Assembly (NCBI GenBank): GCA_015179045.1
Contig: WHUZ01000008.1
Location: 1,364,001-1,428,000 of the forward strand
Direction of reading: 5' to 3'
Origin: Kalaharituber pfeilii
Lineage: Eukaryota; Ascomycota; Pezizomycetes; Pezizales; Pezizaceae
Length of the DNA: 64,000 nucleotides
Position 1 is the stretch's first letter; every line of letters begins with the position of its first letter. Positions 55,349 through 64,000 of the stretch are shown here, piece by piece. The notes under the pieces are model-generated. The model was not told the DNA's origin. It ran no database searches and saw only the letters and a program-made list of their open reading frames with translations. The position numbers and the translations under genes were made by a program.

Positions 55349-56888
55349 CAATATCAAATTATTATCGTTGTAACCAATTAGCATCACCATCATCATCATC
55401 ATCACCCATCGTTGTCATGGTGCGGAACGGGAATGTTTTGATTTATCGGCGCAAGGATTTTCTTAGTGTTTTGTCATGTTATCATTTTGCGGTTGTGGGT
55501 TATGTGACTAAGGCAAAGCATGTACAAGCTGGATTCTTTCTTCTCCCCTTTCTCCGCTCTCCCCTCTTCTCTCTCGCACTCCGCTCCAGAGTTTGCTTGG
55601 CCATGCGTGCTGCTGGCTCTTGTGAAATTATAATCGTATGTCCCAGCAAAAAACATCACTTCTCATGTTCTTTTATCCATCATGTCAGCCGACTACCCCA
55701 CGAGTCAGTCCAGTCGTTTATCTACACTTTTCTTTTCTCCTTTTTTGGGTTGTGTTTTGTAGTAATCCATGCTCATGGTGTAACAAGGCGCAGAATTTAA
55801 TAATCCTACATTTATGATTTATTTGCCATATGCTTATTATGTGCATCGAAATAATGCTTGAATACTATCCCTTCTCCTGCTTACGGCTTTGTCGAATACT
55901 TAATCCTTGTGTGCTGAATTGCTTGGAGTTTGTTTGGCTTTTGATACTCGGCACTCGTTTTATAGCTTGCTACTGACTTTTACGTACACATATTCCGTTG
56001 TCATGCTGTTCTTGCGCATTGTTATGGCAACTTGTGAGTTGAGAAAAGGTTTTTTTTTTGCTGTTTTTTTAGCGTTGTATTACCCTCAATTGTCCGAAAA
56101 TATTTTTGTTTTCATCTGGTTATTTCCATATGAAGTTGATTGAATTTGTCGTTCTTTGGGCATTCGCTGTGGCTTTCATTATCCATCTCGAGAGTGATGC
56201 AGTAACAGGGTGAGAGGCAGTACTTAGTTGAGTACAGGCATGCATTCGGGGGCGGGCCTACGTTCTAAGAAAGGACAAAAGCTCCCCCGTTAGATGCTTT
56301 GTGTAACTTAAGGTACATGAGGAGACAAAGGAGGGATGGGGGAAAGGGGGGTTGGAAAGAAGGTTGGTGGGCACAGGGTGGGTTGTGGTGAAGGAGTGGT
56401 GTTTGTGAATAGGGCGGAGCAGCAGTGTACCGGAAGTAGGTTGCAAGTAGTTAAGTTTTTTTACTTACTTTTTTTATTTCTGTAGGAAAAAAAGTTGAAT
56501 ACAGTTCTGTTCGATTCTCTGATATAAGGATATTGGCTATCAGGATTCTTGAGGTCTAGAGAGTGGATTGTGCAAACTGTGCGTATACATAAGTAGTAAT
56601 AGTATGTACTTATGTAGCACTTCGGTGCAGCGGTGTTATCAGGGTAATCGCATGTTGTAGAGATGTGAAGCTGGATGTAATGGTAGGTACAGGGTAAGTC
56701 TCTACGAGGGTTTGTTGTATCAGACTGAGTGCTATGTATATCATCAAGAGTACCAAGCCGGACAGGATACGGAAGTATGTACGTAGGTAAAAAGTTACAT
56801 AGGAAACATGCAAACTACCATACTTGTCTTTGCCTCGTCTCACCAACATTTAGAGTATTTTTATTTTTCATTTTCGTTTTCATTTTCA

Positions 56889-56893
<5 letters not shown>

Positions 56894-56922
<29 letters not shown>

Positions 56923-56956
56923 GGCAAAACCAATTCAAAAAAAAAAAAAAAAAAAT
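56894..56956. repeat. Facing T29 and A20 tracts
   Basis: T at 56894-56922 and A at 56937-56956, separated by 14 bases, able to form a long A/T hairpin. Confidence 0.9.
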
Positions 56957-57365
56957 CAAATTTGGAATCCAAAAATTGATTCTGGGATTTCGAAGAACTG
57001 CTTTTTAAGAACTATCTAGATGAAATACCATAGTAATCATTATTGAGAAACGAAAAAAAATAATGTTGTAAGTACCAGTTGATCACAGGGTTTAACTACA
57101 TGACTACCGATTGTGCATGGGTCATATATAACGGTTACCTCAGGGAATCGAAACATCAAGTGCATGGTGAGCCTGATATCCTTAGTATTTGTTTAGCCAC
57201 TACTGCGAGGCCGCAAGAACATACGCAATGCAATTAGGATATTTCCGTAGCATTGCAAGTTGGTACTAGTACACTTTCAGAGAGTGACCGGGTAACCTAT
57301 CCGCAATGCGCCCCCTCTGAACACCGGACTTCCCATACGATTACGTACATATAGTATTTGGCCCC

Positions 57366-57395
57366 TTTCGTCCCGTTTCGTCCCGTTTCGTCCCG
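57366..57395. repeat. Three tandem copies of TTTCGTCCCG
   Basis: Ten-base unit repeated exactly three times. Confidence 0.9.
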
Positions 57396-57706
57396 GCATG
57401 CCTTGGTCAGCGCGGTTTAGGTTCAGCGTGCGAGTAACGCTATAGTATATCTAACTACTAGTGTATATATAGTACAGTAGTGACATGATAGTCTAGTGGT
57501 AACGTGATATATAAATTGTCTATTACCAAGTTTGGATATTCGTAGTCTCGTAACCAGGGATATCCTGTCGTTCATTAGGAACTATTTCGTCTGCTTGGGA
57601 AAATAGGATTTTCAGTTCAAAACCCATTGGGTACTTTTGTGGACTAGTTCTTATCCGTGTCCGAATATTGTGGTGACACGAAAGACCTACTTTGAGTGTC
57701 TGTGTA

Positions 57707-57878
57707 CAGGTGAACCAGGCTATAATGAAGGCCAAGAATCTGACCGATTTTCTTCACTATAATCAGTTTCCACTAGCGAGGGCACTTTCTTTACCCGTGT
57801 AGACAAAGAAGCTCGCCCATCCCTTCACTATAGCCAGGTTTTCACTGAAAGGAGGTTCATTATAGCCAGGGTCACCTG
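57707..57878. mobile_element. 172-bp MITE with pogo/Tc1-mariner-type inverted ends
   Basis: The left end is CAGGTGAACCAGGCTATAAT. The right end, read inward, is CAGGTGACCCTGGCTATAAT. They match at 18 of 20 positions and continue GAA. TA flanks both sides (57705-57706 and 57879-57880), consistent with target duplication. There is no coding capacity. It shares the GCTATAATGAA core with the larger element at 12803-13518 but not the outer bases, so the two are probably relatives mobilised by similar transposases. Confidence 0.85.
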
Positions 57879-58002
57879 TAGCTAAATTGATGGTCGGTTT
57901 GGATAGGCCGGACCGGCTTTCCCCTAAACCTGGACCGAAGTAAAGCCTGTGACGTCTAGCGTAATGATAGCAATAAAACATTCAAAGCGTCGTAATGTGA
58001 CC

Positions 58003-58095
58003 CTTAGTCTGATGATGCCAATATAGAGGGCAGTGAAGGGTATCGTGCGGTAGTCTCGTCCCCATCGTGCGGGGGTTATACCACCAGACTAAGGT
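58003..58095. repeat. Short inverted repeat with tRNA-like A-box
   Basis: CCTTAGTCTG near the left end is matched by CAGACTAAGG at the right. The minus strand begins TTAGTCTGGTGGTATAACC, similar to a tRNA A-box/D-arm, but no B-box (GGTTCGA) follows, so it is not called a tRNA gene. Confidence 0.45.
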
Positions 58096-61000
58096 ATCAA
58101 TTTTCATCCATTTTCCTCCAACTGTGGGAGTGGAAACACGAGATTCAAGCCTGTGACCTTCACAGTTCCCTTTAAGGTGCTTTCCACTGGTGGTGTAGAA
58201 TTCAGGGCACCATGTTGAGTCGGAATTCTCGAGTGATTCGGAATGGTCTGTGCCGTATACACGCAGGGTCTATATTGGTGCATACGTGAGCGAAATTGCC
58301 TGTTCATCATAATAGGATGAACGGTACTGTACCCTTTACAAATGTATCTCACCCAACTTTCCTCTTACCGCCTTGTGTAACTCACGAATATTCTCTCGTG
58401 CCATCACGCACCCCGCGTCAAGGGCACGTGGCCCATTCCAACTTGAGTAGCTATACAGGGGATTGAAATGCATAGTGCTCACCGCGCAATAATATTATGC
58501 TACTCCACCTGATTTCAAAAATGCCCCCCACCAAGATATCTCAAGCAAGAGCCCGTTCTCCCTCTGCGCCAAAACATACATATTGCTTGAACCAACGCGG
58601 CTCGGATTTGTCGCAGTCGGAGTTCTCATTGCGCACCAAAGCTTGTCCATCACCAGCGCAGTTGACGCTACAGTATGACCGCATAAATTGGGTTGTGGAG
58701 CGCGCGCAGCGTGGCGCTAGAAGGCCCACGGAGCACCTAGCTAAGGGGCGAAAGGGGCAGGAATTGCCTGTTTGGGTAGTTGATTGTGAGTTTTGTTGCT
58801 TGGTAAGAAACGAATTGCAAGTGTGGGGGAAGGCTAACGCTTCTGACTTTAAGAGTTAACTTGGCCGCCATAGCTGGGTGCAGAGAAGTGGGGTGAAATT
58901 GCGATGAATACCTAACCTGTCAGAGTAAAATGAGACATGCACGTAGCTGACCGCCGAGGAAGAGAAGCCCAGTGCCTATCATGGATGGAACAACCACGAG
59001 GGTAAGCCTGAGAACTGTTTCGAAACCACGCGAGTCTTAGATGCCTGCGGAAACTTGACAAATATCTTTGTCTTGTGATCGTCTCGGCATGTCAAATCGG
59101 AACTGGTTGTAGCTCCTGAGAACTAGCTGTCTCATGCCAATATCAAACGTGTGAGACCAATAAAATACTGTTTACTTGAGTAAGTATCCAGTGGAAGCCG
59201 CTGAGCTGATTGAGGGTAGCCGATACAGCAGATATGCTCCGTTTTTTCAGCTTGACAAGCATGTTTTTAGCTGGTATATAGAAAGCAATATATGACTTTC
59301 AGGGACCTGCCTGATGTGTATTTTTACTCTCGAACGTCCAGGTCGCATAACTTTAAGGATCAAGATTGAAATGTATAGAAGGGGAAAAAAAAAATTTGTG
59401 CTATAGAAAGTGCCTATTGAAACTGGTAGGCCCACTGTATCCTACCCAATCGTAGCATGGCATGTTTCCACCGACTATCGCGCAGACAATATTGCTGCGA
59501 TTTGTCCTCGCCAATGCAAGGCGTTGCGTCTCTAACGAAGCTTCTTTGTTACGCAAAACTAGTGTTCCAGAAGGGTGGATCGGATTTTTATTTGCCCAAA
59601 TATGTCTCGAGTTAATTATTGGTATTGGCTTCCTATTGACGACGGACGCTGAAGCACAGCGAATGTATAGCACAACCTCGGCAGACGTGTTCTCAGATGT
59701 AAGCAATAAACCAAAGATTTTTCGGCTTAGGGGTACATGTATTTACATCATTGTATTGCACACACCCCAGGCTTGCACGTGAAACTTTTCTATTTGAAAC
59801 TGAAACGCAGTATTTGACAGGGATATGTTAGTTCCACGGGATAAATATTAAACCATTTTCCTTGGGCATAAATATGAAAAGTATTCAGGATGTAGCTCTC
59901 ATCCCTAGACTGGACCTCGAGGTAGATGGTATTGTATGATTGGCTGTTCGGTATTCAAAGAAGATACCTACTCGCATGTGTTGAGTGAGAAGCATCTGAC
60001 AGAAGAAGATAAGAGCAACTGCGAAGTGAGGGAGCTTTACTCTAAATAGCTTGACGGCAATATGAGATATGGCATGGCGTAAAAGTGTTCACTCAAAGAA
60101 GCAGACTGCTGTCCGGCGCAGGCGGCGGTGGCCGTGTCTTGCATGAACGAGCACCGTTGCCGCCGCCTGAAAGAACTGTGAATGCCTCCCACCACACCCA
60201 CCAGCCCCTCTTTTCATCCGGTCTCACATTGAGCATCCTCGCGTGGACAAGGCGTGGCTTTTGTCAGCTTCGAGAAGGCATTGAACGTGGCTTCCGTCAA
60301 TCACGACCGTCGTCCCGGAATCAGTTGCAGCTACAATGTATGGTAGCCTTGTCAAAGAAGCATAATTACAGAATTGGAGCGCCTGCTAATTATTTCGCGA
60401 GCAGGTTGGGGCGCATCGGGCAATGAATACTACTGTGAAAAGAGGAGACCTGCCTCGGCGCCAGTGTCACGAATGGAAACTCCACATACCCATGAAGCTC
60501 AAAGTGCTAGCCAATCAGACCCAAAAGTGGATACGCCCCTGGTTGTATTTTTGCACCAGCGCGGCTTTCTGCTCGTGGCCAAACCCCGAGGTTATCTGTT
60601 GTTTAGCGGCGAAATAACATACGCGAAGGACCATCCATGCACAACGCCCTCGTCATATGCATCATCACGATCATCATCATCTCCAATAATTCGCATCCGG
60701 ATGTCTCCGCACTCCCTTCTCTAGTGCCCTTTCATCCCAACCTGGCGATATCTGGTGTGACCCTACACGGTACGTCCCCCCTGTCACAAGAACTCATCAC
60801 GTTGCCCCCGTTGTTGCCGATGCCAAGCTGGCCCAGGACAACGAACGCTCGACAGCCGAACCGCCATCGATTATTTCATTACTGGGTGCATCAACTTACA
60901 TATCCCAATCTAATATCCCTGCGCGGGCTCAGTCGGCCCCTCGAATTAACTCCGCCCCTAGTGCAATCGCAGATGGCAATGGCGATAGGAATAATAGGTT

Positions 61001-62371
61001 ATCTTACGTGTTATTGTCATTCTGCGTGGGTTTGAAATGCCAGTAGATACGAGTTGCAGAGTTAAAAACAAGCATTAATCGACGCGCCACAGGTCCGCTT
61101 AATACTTGTGCTGCAGTGCAGCTGAAGCAGCTCACAAGGTCTAAGTGCTATGGGTGGATGGCAACTCCGAGAGGTTCAGGGCTAATAATATCCTCTAAGG
61201 CGATTGCACTCTGGTTTCGCTGCATTGGTGGAAACAGAGCCCAGTTTTCTCAGCCCAGCCCAGGCCTGGATACTGCACAGGGACATATTGTTCTCCTTAG
61301 ATCTCTCGCTGCGCAGCCAAGCGTGTGGGGGCACGCCCCGGACAGATTGCGTGCCCTCCCCGAGGTTATGCAACCCGACTACAGCGATGCGTGCAAGTGC
61401 AGCCTAGAACTGGAGCAAGAGAAGCGAGCCAATATCCCTCTATTATGGCTACTACTTACGGTGCACTAACAGCCTTGAGCATCAGTCCCCGGCAGCAGCA
61501 ATTGGTCGTGAACCCTTGCATCCTCCCATCTTGCAGCCCCTTCCCCCCTTTCCCCACAGACCCCTCCCTTCTGCCGTGCGTTGCTGCATCACTTAAAGTG
61601 GTCGTGCTACCACGTTTCGCAAAGCCTACTAGTACTGCAGCGCTGTCCCGCACTCGGTTGTGCCCACGTTAAGACCCGGCCTGCGCAGCGCCAGGCTTAC
61701 CCACACCGAGAGCTGCTGTACTGCCGTTCTTCGCCATATCACTCTCACGCATCCAGTAATAAAAAAAGCTCAAGGGGAAAAAGGAACAGGGAAAGAAAGC
61801 TGGTCTGCTCACCACGGAGAGTGGAGAGCTACTAGGAGGTAGCCCTGTCAAGGCGACATTCCTCTCCCCAAAGCGTGTGCCCTCACATGCCCCTCTTTCA
61901 ATGCCGTATACTAACATTAGCGTCGTCGTATCTAACATTAAGACGCTGGCAATAAAGAAGTATAACAGTATAACAGCACATCCTTGAGCCTGTTACTAGT
62001 TCCTTGCGCCCCGCCATTTCGGTCAGGCATTTCCTTGGCCCAACTCCTAGAAAGGTCCGGATTGGACCTGATCCACTTGCATCGCTGAGCGGCTCCCTTT
62101 CGATCTCCCTCTCCTTGAAAAAAAAAAAGACAGAAAGAAAGAAGAAAAGGAAAGGAAAAGAAAAGGAAAAGAATCTCGCCTTAATACCTCTCCGCGTTCC
62201 CACAATTGGATTCGTTCACGTTCTGCAACTCGCGCTGTGAAGCATAGTCACAGGGGAATACGTCAACTAGATACTGGAAGGCCCTTCTCTGGACGATACA
62301 ACGCGCAGCAGAATTATCGAGCTGGATAGATTGGAAGCGGCTGATCGGTTGAGTGTGCTGTGGCGCCAATC

Positions 62372-64000
62372 ATGGGCAATGCAAATGGGAAGCCCGTAGT
62401 ATTCACTGACGAAGGTTTGTTGCCCTGCGAGTGGTGCAAGAAGTTCTGTGAAGGAATGGAATGAATATTTGAAATGGAGGTGAGGGGGAGAACCAAATTG
62501 CGTCGTGGGACGAAAAAGGCGGATACAATGTTTTATTTACCTTGATGTATCTGGTTGCTGATTCCTTCGTTCACCCCGTCCAGTAAATCTCAACCATTTC
62601 CGGCTATTGAGAGTGGTTGGCAAGGGAGCCTTTGGGAAAGTTCGAATTGTGGAAAGAAGAGACACTGGATTAACTTTTGCCTTAAAGTATATCCGGAAAG
62701 ATGAAGGTTCGTAAAGTGGAATTGAGGGCACTTTTATAGGAATTCGCTAATGATAAAAGTTGTGCGATCTGAGAGCGTGAGAAACATCATTCGCGAGCGT
62801 CGGATGTTAGAACATCTAAACCACCCGTTCCTTTGTAATCTCCGGTACAGTTTTCAGGATATTGAATATTTGTAAGTTGAAATTATCCTTCGAGCGGAAA
62901 GAGGTGTAAGAATTCAACTAATGAATGCGTAGATATATAGTGGTAGATTTAATGAATGGAGGAGACTTGCGATTTCACCTTTCTCGAAAAACTTTTACCG
63001 AGGAAGCTGTTAAATTCTGGATTGCAGAACTAGCATGTGCCGTACTGTATATTCACGGACGAGGCATAGTACATCGCGATATTAAACCCGATAACATACT
63101 TCTCGATTCAGATGGCCATGTACACCTTGCTGACTTCGTAAGTTTTAAGAGTTGGTTTGGGTGTGTCACTTTGCTCACGATATTTGTAGAACGTGGCATC
63201 TGAAATACATCATGATCGACCATTGACAAGTAAATCAGGGACCTTGGCTTATCTTGCACCGGAGGTGTATGCAGGTGGAGGATATGGAAGGGCAGTGGAT
63301 TGGTGGTCGTTGGGTGTCGTATTTTATGAATGCATATACGGAAAGGTGCGTGTATACATTCGTGCACTCATAATGCCTTACGGAGAACAAGCTACTGATA
63401 ACATTAACAGAGACCATTTAGTTCCGACACTCATGAATCACTCGGACAAGAGATTATGAAGGCGTCACCTAAATATCCTGTTACGAACCCGCCAGTGACA
63501 ACTAACTGCTTCGACGCTATTCGCAGTCTCCTGCAAGCAGATATACGGAAAAGAATTGGAGCCAATGGATTCGGGAATTTCACGAGCCATCCATTTTTCG
63601 CAGATATCGATTTCGCGGCGCTGGAGAGAAAGGAGTACGAACCTGTGTTTAAGCCTTCGAGGGACAAGACCAATTTTGACGCCACATATGACCTGGAGGA
63701 ATTACTACTTGAGGAGGCTCCATTGGAGGCGCGAGCCCGGAGGCAGCGGCCAAGGGAGAGATTAAAGGAGGACGCAACGGCGCAAGAAAAACGAGAGGAT
63801 GAATTACACAAGATGATTGAAACTCTGTTTGAACCTTTTGATTATACCACAGTTCAGTATGACAAGTATGTCTGGCATAGAGACTTGATGGAAATGTCTG
63901 ACTAATCTTCACTCAGATATACTGGTACTGGAAATCCACCTGATTGGGTGCGGCCCTCAGGGTCAACGGATTCAACAAGCCCTGTATCGATAGCACCTGG
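62372..64000 (+). CDS. AGC-family protein kinase of the YANK/STK32 type (3' end outside window)
   Basis: Exons 62372-62414, 62584-62706, 62760-62871, 62933-63137, 63190-63345, 63411-63865 and 63917 onward. The N-terminus [11 protein letters not shown] carries Gly 2 and is suited to N-myristoylation, as in STK32 kinases. The kinase domain is complete and looks active: [18 protein letters not shown] lysine, [15 protein letters not shown] in place of DFG (the STK32 group has DFN), [22 protein letters not shown]. The C-terminal extension ([19 protein letters not shown], then a charged helix rich in Arg/Glu) is the AGC-type tail. Substrates of fungal members are not known to me. The first intron (62415-62583, 169 bases) is long enough to hide a small extra exon. 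Confidence 0.92.

Larger units (their letters stand above)
55349..62371. other. 7-kb gene-poor spacer
   Basis: No believable gene. Contents: a facing T29/A20 pair (56894-56956), a three-copy TTTCGTCCCG repeat (57366-57395), a small MITE (57707-57878), a short inverted repeat with a tRNA-like A-box (58003-58095) and a 120-codon open frame (58497-58859) of unknown status. The part from 60.1 to 62.4 kb is GC-richer and probably belongs to the regulatory region of the kinase gene; its open frames on both strands look compositional. Confidence 0.55.

Noticed and set aside
57480..57570. tRNA gene suggested by TAGTCTAGTGGTAACG
   Set aside because: Only an A-box-like string. No anticodon stem, B-box or acceptor pairing follows.
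58497..58859. 120-codon plus-strand frame
   Set aside because: The ATG context and composition are acceptable, but there is no domain, and it lies in repeat-rich spacer DNA.
61116..61842. Several overlapping frames of 60-117 codons on both strands
   Set aside because: They are mutually overlapping, lack motifs, and are in GC-richer DNA upstream of the AGC kinase gene.

Overview
The window is nuclear DNA from a filamentous ascomycete fungus. The evidence is short GT-AG introns of about 50-90 bases, UBC8, RPL19, MET10, ADE13, MED7 and ARE2-type genes of fungal character, GPI-anchored and CFEM-like cell-surface proteins, and wide AT-rich spacers with small inverted-repeat elements. The unusually intron-dense genes (15 exons in the sterol acyltransferase, 9 in UBC8) would fit an intron-rich lineage such as Pezizomycetes. 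That placement is an inference, not something the sequence proves.

Layout. 1-598: 3' part of a saccharopine-dehydrogenase-like oxidoreductase. 5863-7881: serine-rich protein with a Cys/His motif. 9221-10529 (-): secreted dienelactone hydrolase, 7 exons. 10.5-15.3 kb: gene-empty AT-rich spacer with a 716-bp pogo-type MITE. 15310-18051: sterol O-acyltransferase. 18614-19642: ribosomal protein L19. 20458-23408: divergent protein kinase. 25349-25992: CFEM-like small secreted protein. 28832-29412: small GPI wall protein. 32450-34131: conserved uncharacterised protein. 34745-38485: PXA-PX sorting nexin with apparent frameshifts. 39003-40029 (-): uncharacterised 5-exon gene. 40616-41743 (-): His-rich MYND protein. 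43944-47338 (-): sulfite reductase flavoprotein MET10. 48112-49644: adenylosuccinate lyase ADE13. 50023-50874 (-): Mediator subunit MED7. 51408-52758: PAP2 lipid phosphatase. 54254-55348: ubiquitin-conjugating enzyme UBC8. 55.3-62.4 kb: gene-poor spacer with a second MITE. 62372-end: YANK/STK32-type AGC kinase, cut by the window edge.

Most genes are unrelated housekeeping neighbours. MET10/ADE13 and MED7/PAP2 are head-to-head pairs sharing short promoters. No operon, CRISPR array, rRNA or convincing tRNA gene was seen.

The most striking observation is the UBC8 gene. To encode the conserved Ubc8 protein it must be spliced from exons that include ones of 8, 3 and 1 nucleotide. Each is flanked by good GT...AG introns, and the resulting 561-nt reading frame is unbroken and matches the family residue for residue around the joins. 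The acyltransferase gene adds three more micro-exons (15, 12 and 12 nt). Exon coordinates for all spliced genes were worked out by hand from splice signals and remembered family conservation, with no alignment software.
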